A stretch of DNA of 64,000 nt, taken from contig DHQB01000005.1 of NCBI GenBank assembly GCA_002410065.1, positions 14,233-78,232 of the forward strand. The letters are read 5' to 3'. Shown in pieces: positions 10,201 through 18,037 of the stretch. A model generated the notes under the pieces. It was not told the DNA's origin, did not search any database, and saw nothing but the letters and a program-made list of their open reading frames with translations. Source of the DNA: Bacteroidales bacterium UBA5349. Its GTDB lineage: Bacteria; Bacteroidota; Bacteroidia; Bacteroidales; Tenuifilaceae. The position numbers and the translations under genes are program-made. Every line of letters starts with the position of its first letter. Positions within the stretch are counted from its first letter, which is position 1.

Positions 10201-10816
10201 AGAGCTTATCGGAATCTACCTTTCGGCCCATCCACTAGACGACTATAAACTTGAAATTGACACGTTTTGCAACATTACCCTGAGCGAAATGAGTGACCCA
10301 ACTCGTTTAGTTGGCCGTGAGTTAACATTTGCAGGTATTGTGTCGGAGGCCAAAGTGCTAACCACCCAAAAGGGCAATTACTATGGTCGACTAACCATAG
10401 AAGATTTTACCGATTCATATGAAATTACGCTTTTTGGGAAAGACTTTGAGAATAACAGAAAGTTTTTCTTTGTTGGCTATCCTCTCCTTATTAAGGGAAG
10501 GTTCGACCATAGCAAATACCGCGAGGGACAACTCGAACTCTATATCAAAAACATGCAAATGCTCTCTGATGTTAGGGATGAACTTGTAAAGAAAATTACG
10601 ATATCGCTCACGATTGAAGAGGTAAACGAAGGGATAATTAACAAAATAAAAGACCTTACCAATGTGAATACCGGCAAGGTAATGCTTAGGTTTAGAGTAA
10701 TTGATCCTCAAAGTAAAGTTAGCCTTGAGATGTTCTCACGAGCACACCGGATTAACCTCTCCAATGAGTTTATTGAGCACTTAAAACAAATGGATCTGAA
10801 CTTTAAAATAAATTGA
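7214..10816 (+). CDS. dnaE: DNA polymerase III alpha subunit
   Basis: Replicative polymerase catalytic subunit, 1200 residues, full length for the DnaE1 type. Domains in order: PHP domain (HLHVHSQFSILDG at the start, ALTDHGNMFG near 40, CEAYVT near 110); palm with the catalytic Asp pair in PDIDIDFDEDGRE (about 446-453) and the third Asp in LLKMDFLGLKT (about 601); fingers with FQFESPGMKKHLRAL; a helix-hairpin-helix region near 880 (IKGVGEGAVANI); and a C-terminal OB fold (about 1010-1100). The trxA gene follows, an order I believe is common in Bacteroidota. Whether the PHP site is active is not decided here. Confidence 0.98.
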   Translation: MSKFVHLHVHSQFSILDGASGITTLIEKAKKMGMKAIALTDHGNMFGIKEFVNAASKANDPINKEIKRIKGEIVKLEKEGVAKDELNELKLALQDQEQKLFKPIIGCEAYVTANRHSREKDDRGGDHLVLLAKDLVGYHNLTKMVSYSWIEGFYQKPRMDKELLKKYSEGIIASSACLGGEIPQAIIKGNIQRAEEVIYEFKEIFGDDFYLEVMLHPVEPNGYSEDTYLEQGRVNKIILELAKKTGVKCIATNDVHFVNAEDALAHDRLICLNTGKDLDDPKRLRYTMQEYLKSEQEMLKLFPNNPEVIHNTLEIAEKVSIYSLDHEPIMPHFGLPEGFTDDNEYLKHLTFEGAKKRWGENLTPEIEERLNFELEVIARMGYPSYFLIVWDFLVAAREMDVSVGPGRGSAAGSAVAYSLKITDIDPIKYDLLFERFLNPERVSMPDIDIDFDEDGRELVLQWVVNKYGKKRVAQIITFGTMAAKMAIRDVARVQKLPLAEAMRIAKLVPERPGITLSKAYKEVPELMECKKSPDELVRSTLQYAEVLEGSVRQTGVHACGIIIGRDNLEDHIPICINKDAELYVTQFDGKHVESVGLLKMDFLGLKTLSIIKDAIAFIKESKGIDLDLDHIPLDDKKTFELYSQGDTTALFQFESPGMKKHLRALKPNRFEDLIAMNALYRPGPIEYIPSFINRKHGREKIEYDIPEMEDYLRDTYGITVYQEQVMLLSQKLAGFTKGQADSLRKAMGKKLKDVMDKLKTQFVEGCLKNGHDIKKVEKVWTDWEAFAQYAFNKSHSTCYAYVSYQTAYLKAHYPSEFMAAVLSRNLSDIKKITLFMDECRRMGMQVLGPNVNESNYKFTVMHNGDVRFGLGAIKGVGEGAVANIIETRKAGKFVDLYDFVERVNLQSVGKKNFESLVLAGAFDNFGITERAQFFAEDSKGSPFIEQLLRYGAKIQQEKNNTQQTLFGGMDSGFEIQKPELPIVEGWSKLETLSKEKELIGIYLSAHPLDDYKLEIDTFCNITLSEMSDPTRLVGRELTFAGIVSEAKVLTTQKGNYYGRLTIEDFTDSYEITLFGKDFENNRKFFFVGYPLLIKGRFDHSKYREGQLELYIKNMQMLSDVRDELVKKITISLTIEEVNEGIINKIKDLTNVNTGKVMLRFRVIDPQSKVSLEMFSRAHRINLSNEFIEHLKQMDLNFKIN

Positions 10817-10851
10817 TTTCAGAAGCCAAAACTTTTTTAAAATGAAACTGT

Positions 10852-10859
10852 TATCTTTA
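10852..10859 (+). promoter_or_regulatory. Possible -7 box of the trxA promoter
   Basis: TATCTTTA, one base from TAnnTTTG, 30 bases before the trxA ATG. No clear -33 box at the right distance. Confidence 0.35.
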
Positions 10860-10889
10860 CACAATATTTAACTATTAAACAATTAAACT

Positions 10890-11207
10890 ATGGCACTTGC
10901 AATAACTGATAGCAATTTTGAAGAACTTGTACTAAAAGCAGAAAAACCTGTTCTTCTCGATTTTTGGGCAGAGTGGTGTGGCCCTTGCCGAATGGTTGGC
11001 CCTTTGGTTGAACAAATGGCTCAAGAGTTTGAAGGAAGAGCAGTAATTGGGAAAGTTGACGTTGATAGCAACCCTGGAGTGGCGAGCAAATTTGGCATTC
11101 GTAACATCCCCACAATTCTTTTCTTCAAAAACGGCGAAATAGCCGACAAGCAAGTTGGTGCTGTTCCAAAAAACACACTTGTGGCAAAACTTGAGGCTTT
11201 GTTATAG
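10890..11207 (+). CDS. trxA: Thioredoxin
   Basis: Cytoplasmic dithiol reductant of 105 residues, the standard length. The active site WCGPC sits at about residues 31-35 in FWAEWCGPCRMVGP. The family's cis-Pro is in IRNIPTILFFKNGE near 75, and the end is GAVPKNTLVAKLEALL. It is followed by a strong terminator, so it probably ends its own short transcript. Confidence 0.97.
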   Translation: MALAITDSNFEELVLKAEKPVLLDFWAEWCGPCRMVGPLVEQMAQEFEGRAVIGKVDVDSNPGVASKFGIRNIPTILFFKNGEIADKQVGAVPKNTLVAKLEALL

Positions 11208-11229
11208 CCAAGAGCATAATAGTAACTGA

Positions 11230-11264
11230 CAAGCATCTGCCCAGCAAAAAGCAGATGCTTGTTT
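11230..11264 (+). terminator. Rho-independent terminator of trxA
   Basis: Perfect 11-base stem CAAGCATCTGC (11230-11240) with GCAGATGCTTG (11251-11261), a 10-base loop, then TTTGATT. It lies 22 bases after the trxA stop. Confidence 0.88.
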
Positions 11265-11298
11265 GATTGGTAACTAGTGGTAGCCTAAAATAAATACA

Positions 11299-11874
11299 AT
11301 GAAAGTTTGTGTATTCTGCGCTTCGAGCGCAAAAATTTCAAAAAAGTATTTCGACCAAACCGAACTTGTTGCACAAGAACTTGTAAATGCGGGTTCCTCT
11401 ATTGTGTATGGTGGAGGGTCTGTTGGACTTATGGGTTGCCTTGCCGACAAAGCATTATCGCTTGGTGGCGAAGTGATTGGGATACTGCCTCGATTCATGG
11501 ACAAGGTTGAATGGGGCCACAAAGGACTCTCTAAGATGGTTCTTGTAAAAGATATGCGCGAACGTAAAAAACAACTTATCAACAACGTTGATGCAGTTAT
11601 TGCATTACCCGGTGGTTGCGGAACTCTTGAGGAGTTGATGGAGGTTTACACACTAAAACGCCTAGGAAAATTCACTAAGCCTATTATTGTTCTGAATACC
11701 GATGGATTTTACAACCATCTTGAGATGCTAATCGAAAAGATGATTGATGAAAATTTTATGCGCCCAGAGCATAGGCAAATATGGCAACTCGTAAATAGCC
11801 CAAGCGATATTATCCCCGCCATTATATCAGCACCCTTATGGGATGAATCTGCAATTAAGTTTGCAGCGGTTTAA
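11299..11874 (+). CDS. LOG-family protein (cytokinin riboside 5'-monophosphate phosphoribohydrolase-like)
   Basis: 191 residues, Rossmann-like LOG fold. Conserved marks are MKVCVFCASSAKIS at the start, the nucleotide loop YGGGSVGLMG near 38 and the signature PGGCGTLEELMEV near 103; members hydrolyse AMP or cytokinin nucleotides to the base and ribose-5-phosphate. The active-site Arg and Glu of the family (MRERK before the PGG motif, and LEE within it) are present. The bacterial role is usually unknown; it may be nucleotide salvage. Convergent with ribD, with a 4-base overlap of the two 3' ends. Confidence 0.9.
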   Translation: MKVCVFCASSAKISKKYFDQTELVAQELVNAGSSIVYGGGSVGLMGCLADKALSLGGEVIGILPRFMDKVEWGHKGLSKMVLVKDMRERKKQLINNVDAVIALPGGCGTLEELMEVYTLKRLGKFTKPIIVLNTDGFYNHLEMLIEKMIDENFMRPEHRQIWQLVNSPSDIIPAIISAPLWDESAIKFAAV

Positions 11875-12962
11875 CCTATTGTAGGTCTGTTCCTGTAGGT
11901 AAAAAGTTTACTGTCGCCAATCTCGTCGTAACTGTAAATTTCGCCAGTAAATTGGGGCGCTTTAACCCCATCATAAAAAAACTGGTTGCCCACAAAAACT
12001 CGAGCTTCATCCCAAAGATTTCGCTCTAAAAAACTATTGATTAGCGTTGCGCCACCCTCAATAAAAAGCGAGGAAATATTGCGCTGGTAAAGTTTCGTTA
12101 GTAATTGCACCTCCAGCCCCTTGGCAAAATCCACAGCTACTATCTCCATATTTGGAATAGTCAAAAACTCGGCCTTCCGGGCCGATGCGCTTGAGTTATT
12201 TCCAATAAAAACCAGTGTTGGCGTTGAACCGTCGTAAACGTTGGATTCCTTAGTAAGCCTCAACTTTCTATCGAGCACAATGCGCAAAGGGTTTTTACCG
12301 CTCCAATGGCGTACATCAAGTCTGGGGTTATCCTTTTCAACTGTATTGGTTCCAATAAGTATACTCTGCTCCTCGCTTCGCCATTTGTGCACAGTAGTTC
12401 GGGCTAGCTCGTTGGTTATCCAAACAGGCGCAATTGGGTCGTTGGGCTTCCTAACACAATCTATGAAACCATCAAGAGTTTGTGCCCATTTTAAAATAAT
12501 GTAAGGCCGTTTTTTGGTATGAAACATATAAAACCGTCTATTTAAGTCCTTTGACTCCTGCTCTAACACGCCAACAGTTACATCAATACCGGCATTTTTT
12601 AATTTTTCGATGCCTGCACCCTGTATCTGTGGATTAGGATCTTGAACTGAAATTACCACCCGCCTAATCCCCGATTCAATAATTAAATCGGTACAAGGAG
12701 GAGTTTTACCATGGTGCGAGCATGGCTCCAACGAAACATAAAGGGTACACTTCGATAGAATCGATTTATCCGATACAGCATTAATGGCTATTCGTTCCGC
12801 ATGATCGGTACCAAACTCTTTGTGGTATCCCTCTGCAATAATCCTATTGTTGTAAACCACAACTGAACCAACCATTGGGTTTGGCGCAACTCTTCCCTCG
12901 CCATGTGCGGCCAGTTCAAGGCAACGACTCATGTAAATCCTATCCTGTATGTGCTGTTCCAT
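11871..12962 (-). CDS. ribD: Bifunctional riboflavin biosynthesis deaminase/reductase RibD
   Basis: Second and third steps of riboflavin synthesis: deaminates the diaminopyrimidine and reduces its ribosyl side chain. The N-terminal cytidine-deaminase-like domain has the zinc motif HAERIAINAV near 55 and PCSHHGKTPPC near 80. The C-terminal reductase domain begins near 150 (RPYIILKWAQTLDG) and has FIEGGATLINSFL near 310. The ATG at 12962 (MEQHIQDRIYMSRCL) is preferred over one at 13025, which would run through the divergent prmC start; it gives 363 residues, the usual length. Divergent from prmC, 37 bases apart. Confidence 0.95.
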   Translation of the reverse strand: MEQHIQDRIYMSRCLELAAHGEGRVAPNPMVGSVVVYNNRIIAEGYHKEFGTDHAERIAINAVSDKSILSKCTLYVSLEPCSHHGKTPPCTDLIIESGIRRVVISVQDPNPQIQGAGIEKLKNAGIDVTVGVLEQESKDLNRRFYMFHTKKRPYIILKWAQTLDGFIDCVRKPNDPIAPVWITNELARTTVHKWRSEEQSILIGTNTVEKDNPRLDVRHWSGKNPLRIVLDRKLRLTKESNVYDGSTPTLVFIGNNSSASARKAEFLTIPNMEIVAVDFAKGLEVQLLTKLYQRNISSLFIEGGATLINSFLERNLWDEARVFVGNQFFYDGVKAPQFTGEIYSYDEIGDSKLFTYRNRPTIG

Positions 12963-12972
12963 AATTTTTCGA

Positions 12973-12980
12973 TACTTTTG
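12973..12980 (+). promoter_or_regulatory. -7 box of the prmC promoter
   Basis: TACTTTTG, an exact TAnnTTTG match, 19 bases before the prmC ATG in the short divergent gap to ribD. It implies a very short leader. The -33 position holds only TGTG (12950-12953), inside ribD. Confidence 0.5.
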
Positions 12981-12999
12981 AATAAGTAAAAATAGATGT

Positions 13000-13860
13000 A
13001 TGCAAGCCCAAAGTATTCTCAACAATTACAAGCAAAATGTAAATAGCTTAAAAAGCATTTACCCTTTAGCAGAAGCCCAAGCTATGGTACGCCTTTTAAT
13101 TGAGAAGGTAACTGGCATTAAAGCTCACGATGCACTTGCTAATCCCTACCTTCTTTTAAGCATTTCACAGGAATCGCTAATCGATGCCTACATAGAGGAG
13201 CTAAAGTTACAAAAGCCTATCCAATATATCCTTGGCGAAACCGAGTTTTTTGGTATCAACCTTAAGGTAAACCCACATGTTCTAATCCCCCGACCCGAAA
13301 CCGAAGAACTTGTGGAATGGTTACTTGCTGACAGAAATAGCGATTTCCCATCGGTCCTCGATATTGGAACAGGTTCAGGCTGCATTGCCATTGCCATAGC
13401 AAAGAGACTCCCGGCTGCAAAGGTTTTTGCACTCGATATCTCGGCTGAAGCCATAATACTTGCAAAGGGTAATTCAATGAATGCTAGCACAAGGATTACA
13501 TTTTTTCAGCAAGATATTCTTAATATACCAAGCGAACTAAAGGGTGCCCCCTACGATATTGTGGTTAGCAATCCGCCCTACGTGCGCAATAGCGAAAAAG
13601 AAATTATGCACCCCAACGTACTTGATAACGAGCCTGAAAATGCACTTTTTGTTAGCGATGATGATCCGTTAGTTTTCTATAGGGCAATTGCCCAAACAGC
13701 CCAAACTATTCTCAAACCAAATGGCATGGTTTATTGTGAGATTAACGAAGCGCTTGGGCAAGAAACCGCCAAAGTTTTTAAGGATAATGGATTTACTGAC
13801 ATTGAGGTAAGGAAAGACATTAATGGGAAAGATAGGATGTTGAGGGCAAGTAAACAATAA
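13000..13860 (+). CDS. prmC: Release factor glutamine methyltransferase
   Basis: Methylates the Gln of the GGQ loop in RF1 and RF2 using SAM. 286 residues. The N-terminal helical RF-binding domain ends near KPIQYILGETEFFGINLKV; the Rossmann methyltransferase domain has VLDIGTGSGCIAIAIA near 118 and the substrate-Gln motif SNPPYVRNSE near 187. Its substrate RF2 (prfB) is encoded 10 kb downstream, beyond the defence island and recX. I recall prmC next to recX in many Bacteroidales, which suggests the island split the pair. Confidence 0.95.
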   Translation: MQAQSILNNYKQNVNSLKSIYPLAEAQAMVRLLIEKVTGIKAHDALANPYLLLSISQESLIDAYIEELKLQKPIQYILGETEFFGINLKVNPHVLIPRPETEELVEWLLADRNSDFPSVLDIGTGSGCIAIAIAKRLPAAKVFALDISAEAIILAKGNSMNASTRITFFQQDILNIPSELKGAPYDIVVSNPPYVRNSEKEIMHPNVLDNEPENALFVSDDDPLVFYRAIAQTAQTILKPNGMVYCEINEALGQETAKVFKDNGFTDIEVRKDINGKDRMLRASKQ

Positions 13861-14138
13861 AATATAGGGAATTCGCATACATTTAAATAAGTTAGGCACA
13901 AGGCTACGAGACCAGACACGACAGCGATAAAATGGAAAATTTTTTGTTTCACGACACACGAAAAAAAGAAAGGATTGCCGACCCACAAAGCATAAGTTTG
14001 GCAGCCCTTCCCTGCAAGCTTCGCTTCGCTGCCAAACACATGCTTTTTTTCCACCGCGCGCAGATTGAGCGGAATTTGTACCGTTTATTGAACCGAAAAT
14101 TGTTAATTTGTGAGATTATTAAATAAGGATTTTAGAAT
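13861..14138. other. Spacer at the left edge of the accessory island
   Basis: No convincing gene. It contains an inverted repeat of 10 perfect bases, GTTTGGCAGC (13996-14005) and GCTGCCAAAC (14038-14047), around a 32-base centre, and a GTTAGGC at 13891-13897. Similar TTGGCA/TGCCAA words recur in the spacers at 20641 and 21979. A TTAATTTG at 14103-14110, one base off the -7 consensus, could be the promoter of the restriction-modification operon. Base composition turns more A/T-rich from here on. Confidence 0.45.
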
Positions 14139-16145
14139 ATGCAAAACTTACAAAACGAACTGATAAATATACTCCAACACGAAGATGCTTTTGTAGTTGA
14201 CGGACAACTAAATAAAAACAAAATTATTGAAAAAGCATTACAGGTTGACCCGCAACTGATTAAGCATTTAATAAAGCACGATACATTTAAAACCCACTTT
14301 TTTACCGATGTAGAAGGCGTTTTGGTATTCGACAAAATTAAATTTCAGCGTTTTGTAAACAATAAATCCTTTTTGCCCGACAGTTACACCGCTTTTAAAA
14401 ATAAAATTGGTTTAACCATTAATGATGGCACAACCGACAATTACATAACCACAAAAAACGATGTAGTATTGGCTTGGCCACATAAAGACTGCGTTTTGGA
14501 AGGTGGACAAACAAAAGAAGACCAAAAAAGAAATGAAATTTTTTGGAACGAGACCCTTGCCCCCGATGAAATTGACCGCCTGCTTGACCCTAAAGTATTT
14601 ACCAATTGGAAGAAGTACGACCAACAAGGCGAACACGAAGTAACGGAAATAAGCGAAAACGATAATCTGATAATTAAAGGAAACAACTTATTGGCTCTTG
14701 CTTCTTTGAAAAAGCGTTTTAAAAACAGGGTAAAGCTTATTTACATTGACCCACCTTATAATACAGGAGGTGATAGTTTTATGTATAATGACACCTTTAA
14801 CCATTCAACTTGGTTAACATTCATGAAGAATAGACTTGAAATCGCAGAAAAATTATTGACATCAGATGGCTCAATATTTATCCATACTGATGAAGAAGAA
14901 ATATCCTATTTAAAAGTTTTATGTGATGAGATTTTTGGACGAGAAAATTTCGTGTCTCAAATAAGCTATGAAAGGTCATCAGTTGCAGGTCTTGGTCAAG
15001 GAGGGTATTTTGTAAATACAGGAGAGTTTATTTTAGTTTATTCAAAACAACAATCTTCATTTAACCCTGTAGAATCGTTTCAACCATTGGAGTTGAAAAC
15101 GATGAAAAGATACAATAAGATTTTTAAAAACACAGGGAATAAAACTCTTGTCAAAGAATTTGAATCCAAATCAAATAAATTACCTGTTAAAATATTCAAG
15201 CATGAAGCTTACGAAATTGAAACAATATCAATGAGTAAACCTCAGGAACGTTTTCTGGAAATAAAATCTGAATTTATTGAGAATTTTGATTTAATATTTC
15301 GACCATTCTTAATTCAAAAAGAAAATGCATTCCAACATGAAGTTATTTCTAATATGGGTGGTGGTTTATATTCAATGGAGTATATTCCAAGTCGTGGGAA
15401 AAACAAAGGAGAACCAACAACACTTTACTACATGGACAAAGGTTTGGTCGCTTGGTTAAAGGATAGTGCAAAAAAAGATGGAACCGAAATATTAAAGTCT
15501 ACAAAATTATCCAATGTATGGTCTCATGCAGAGATTCCAAAAGCTGATTTACATAATGAAGGTGCTATTTCTTTTCCAAGAGGCAAGAAACCAGAAAGGC
15601 TAATAGAAAGAATTTTAAAAATAGCATCAAACCCTGGCGATATTATAATGGACTTCTTTGTTGGTAGCGGCACAACTTCAGCTGTAGCTCATAAAATGGG
15701 GAGGCAATATATCGGTATTGAACAGCTTGATTATATTGAAGCTTTGCCTATTGAGCGTTTGAAAAATGTAATTTCAGGTGAACAAAGTGGAGTTTCTAAG
15801 GATTATAATTGGAATGGAGGAGGTTCATTTATTTATTGTGAATTAGCAAAATACAATCAAACTTTTGCCGACAAAATTTTAGAAGCCGACAGTAAAGAAA
15901 AGCTAATTGCAGTTTGGCAAGAAATGAAAGAAAGGGCGTTTTTAAGTTACCAGTTCGATAGGCAAAGTTTTGATGAACGCATTGAAGCCTTTAAAACTCT
16001 TTCGTTAGACGACCAAAAGAAATTTTTACTTGAGGTGCTGGACAAAAACCAGTTGCATGTAAATTATTCGGAGATAGCTGACGAAACATTTGGAATAAGC
16101 AAAGAGGATAAGAGGTTGAATGATATGTTTTACGCCAACATTTAA
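14139..16145 (+). CDS. mod: Type III restriction-modification DNA methyltransferase (Mod)
   Basis: N6-adenine methyltransferase and specificity subunit of a Type III system. 668 residues. Catalytic motif IV DPPYNTGG (about 204-211) precedes the SAM motif DFFVGSGTTSAVAHKMGRQYIGIE (about 502-525), the order of the beta class that Type III Mod proteins use. The stretch in between (about 260-470) is the expected target-recognition domain and is visibly more A/T-rich than the ends, as expected for an exchangeable specificity region. No simple-sequence repeat suggestive of phase variation was seen. First gene of a four-gene operon; the next starts 24 bases on. Confidence 0.95.
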   Translation: MQNLQNELINILQHEDAFVVDGQLNKNKIIEKALQVDPQLIKHLIKHDTFKTHFFTDVEGVLVFDKIKFQRFVNNKSFLPDSYTAFKNKIGLTINDGTTDNYITTKNDVVLAWPHKDCVLEGGQTKEDQKRNEIFWNETLAPDEIDRLLDPKVFTNWKKYDQQGEHEVTEISENDNLIIKGNNLLALASLKKRFKNRVKLIYIDPPYNTGGDSFMYNDTFNHSTWLTFMKNRLEIAEKLLTSDGSIFIHTDEEEISYLKVLCDEIFGRENFVSQISYERSSVAGLGQGGYFVNTGEFILVYSKQQSSFNPVESFQPLELKTMKRYNKIFKNTGNKTLVKEFESKSNKLPVKIFKHEAYEIETISMSKPQERFLEIKSEFIENFDLIFRPFLIQKENAFQHEVISNMGGGLYSMEYIPSRGKNKGEPTTLYYMDKGLVAWLKDSAKKDGTEILKSTKLSNVWSHAEIPKADLHNEGAISFPRGKKPERLIERILKIASNPGDIIMDFFVGSGTTSAVAHKMGRQYIGIEQLDYIEALPIERLKNVISGEQSGVSKDYNWNGGGSFIYCELAKYNQTFADKILEADSKEKLIAVWQEMKERAFLSYQFDRQSFDERIEAFKTLSLDDQKKFLLEVLDKNQLHVNYSEIADETFGISKEDKRLNDMFYANI

Positions 16146-16169
16146 TTACCCAAAAACAGAAATTATGTA

Positions 16170-17663
16170 ATGAGAGCTTTACTTGACACAAATATTATCA
16201 TTCATAGGGAAACGAGCCGAATAATTAACCAAAACATTGGCATGTTATTTTACTGGCTCGATAAAATGAAATATCAAAAATACGTTCATCCCGTTACTAT
16301 TGCTGAATTGCAAAGGCATACCGATGAACAGGTAGTAAAAACCATGGGTGTTAAGTTACAAAGTTATCATGTAATGAAGGTTTCCGCTCCTTTGCACGAT
16401 GATGTTAAAAAAGTAAGCTTATCCATTGATACAAACGCTAACGATACAAACGACACGCTTTTACTTAACGAGGTATATTCAAAACGAGTTGATTTTTTAA
16501 TTACCGAGGACAAAAAAATACATACAAAGGCTAAGCATTTAGGCATAAGCGATTTTGTATTTTACATTGAGCAGTTTATTGAAAAAGCTGTTCGGGAAAA
16601 TCCCGAATTAGTCGATTACAAAACTTTATCCGTTAAAAAAGAATATTTTGGCAATATCAATTTGCAATCATCTTTTTTCGACAGTTTCCGCGGCGATTAT
16701 CAGGGGTTCGACCAGTGGTTTAACCGAAAATCGGAAGAAATAGCCTATGTCTGTTCATACGAAGGAGAAATTAACTCCTTTTTGTTTCTAAAAAAAGAAG
16801 GTAAAGAAGAAGATTATTCTGACATACAACCACCCATGCCCACTAAAGAAAGGCTAAAAATAGGAACATTTAAAATTACTGCAAACGGCTTTAAACTTGG
16901 CGAAAGGTTTTTAAAAATCATTTTTGATAATGCTCTAAAGCAAAAGGTAGAAGAAATTTATTTTACCATTTTTGATAAGCGGGATGAGCAAAAACGGCTT
17001 ATTGAGCTAATGGAATCATGGGGTTTTAAAAAATGGGGTGTAAAAGAAACGCCAACAGGTATTGAAAACGTTTATGTACGGCCATTTGAAAAACCAGCCG
17101 ACAGAACACAGCCACGTTTAACATTTCCTTTTTTATCAAGCGATTCGGGTGTTTTTATAGTGCCGATTTACCCTGAGTATCATACGGAGTTATTTCCTGA
17201 TTCTATCCTGCAAACAGAATCTCCGTTAAATTTTGTCGAAAATCAGCCACACCGAAACGCCATAAGAAAGGCATATATTTCTCATTCAAAAGAGAGGAAT
17301 CTAAACACAGGGGATATAATTCTATTTTACCGAACAGGCGGATATTACAAAAGTGTTATTACTACTATTGGTATTATAGAAAACACCAAGCAACCTGCCA
17401 CTTTTGAGGAACTCAAAGTAATTTGCAAAAAAAGAACAGCATTGTCGGAAGCACAATTGACCGAGTATTGGAACAGGTACGATAAACGAAAACCATTTGT
17501 TGTAAATTTTCTGTATGCCTATTCTCTGCCAAATCCTTTCAGGGTAAATTTGAAAAAACTTATTGATATTGGCGTTTTTTCAAGCATAGAAGAAGCCCCG
17601 AGAGGGTTTCAAAAACTAAGTTGGGATTCATTTGTAAAAATTTATAAGGAAGCATATAAATAA
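16170..17663 (+). CDS. PIN - GNAT - PUA-like fusion protein inside the Type III operon
   Basis: 497 residues in three parts. Residues 1-140 look like a PIN nuclease domain: LLDTNIIIH with D6, E46 in TIAELQRH, D95 in NDTNDTLLL, D114 in ITEDKKIHTKA, the usual four acidic positions. Residues about 160-305 look like a GNAT domain: GTFKITANGFKLGERFLKII, then MESWGFKKWG. Residues about 318-497 look like a PUA/EVE/ASCH-type fold: NLNTGDIILFYRTGGYYKSVITTIGIIE. PIN domains usually cut RNA. GNAT domains transfer acyl groups. PUA-like folds often read modified bases. How they act together is unknown. It lies between mod and res, and its TAA overlaps the ATG of the next gene (TAATG), implying translational coupling. 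The PIN call is strong, the other two moderate. Confidence 0.75.
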   Translation: MRALLDTNIIIHRETSRIINQNIGMLFYWLDKMKYQKYVHPVTIAELQRHTDEQVVKTMGVKLQSYHVMKVSAPLHDDVKKVSLSIDTNANDTNDTLLLNEVYSKRVDFLITEDKKIHTKAKHLGISDFVFYIEQFIEKAVRENPELVDYKTLSVKKEYFGNINLQSSFFDSFRGDYQGFDQWFNRKSEEIAYVCSYEGEINSFLFLKKEGKEEDYSDIQPPMPTKERLKIGTFKITANGFKLGERFLKIIFDNALKQKVEEIYFTIFDKRDEQKRLIELMESWGFKKWGVKETPTGIENVYVRPFEKPADRTQPRLTFPFLSSDSGVFIVPIYPEYHTELFPDSILQTESPLNFVENQPHRNAIRKAYISHSKERNLNTGDIILFYRTGGYYKSVITTIGIIENTKQPATFEELKVICKKRTALSEAQLTEYWNRYDKRKPFVVNFLYAYSLPNPFRVNLKKLIDIGVFSSIEEAPRGFQKLSWDSFVKIYKEAYK

Positions 17664-18034
17664 TGAAAGTATTATTATCAATAAAGCCGGAGTACGCCGA
17701 AAAAATATTTTCGGGTGAGAAGAGATATGAATTTCGCAAAGTAGTCTTTAAAAATCAACTTATCCAAACTGTAGTTGTATATGCAACTATGCCAGTTGGT
17801 AGAATAATAGGAGAATTCAACATTAAGCGGATTTTAAAAGATGAACCTGAACACATTTGGGAACTGACCAAAGAATACTCAGGAATAAACAAATCTTTTT
17901 TTAACGAATATTTTAGCGGAAGAAACTTTGCATTTGCTATAGAGGTTGACAAGCCAAAATTGTATAAGAAGCCGATAAACCCAAAAGAAGAATTTGAAAG
18001 ATTTACAGCACCTCAATCGTTTATGTATTTATAA
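17663..18034 (+). CDS. ASCH-domain protein (PUA-like, COG4933-type)
   Basis: 123 residues, one domain. MKVLLSIKPEYAEKIFSGEKRYEFRK is the ASCH start, with the conserved Lys/Glu/Arg set (GEKRYEFRK), followed by VVVYATMPVGRIIGEF and, near the end, the FYEYF-like NEYFSGRNFAFAIEV. ASCH folds belong to the PUA-like group and are thought to bind RNA or modified nucleic acid; some are amidohydrolases. It starts on the A of the upstream TAA and ends 3 bases before res, so it is a built-in part of the operon. I infer a role as base reader or partner of the PIN fusion; nothing shows catalysis. Confidence 0.8.
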   Translation: MKVLLSIKPEYAEKIFSGEKRYEFRKVVFKNQLIQTVVVYATMPVGRIIGEFNIKRILKDEPEHIWELTKEYSGINKSFFNEYFSGRNFAFAIEVDKPKLYKKPINPKEEFERFTAPQSFMYL

Positions 18035-18037
18035 ATT

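Noticed and set aside
13932..14126. Open frames on both strands in the spacer left of mod
   Set aside because: No protein family pattern, low-complexity ends and an inverted repeat inside; treated as non-coding.
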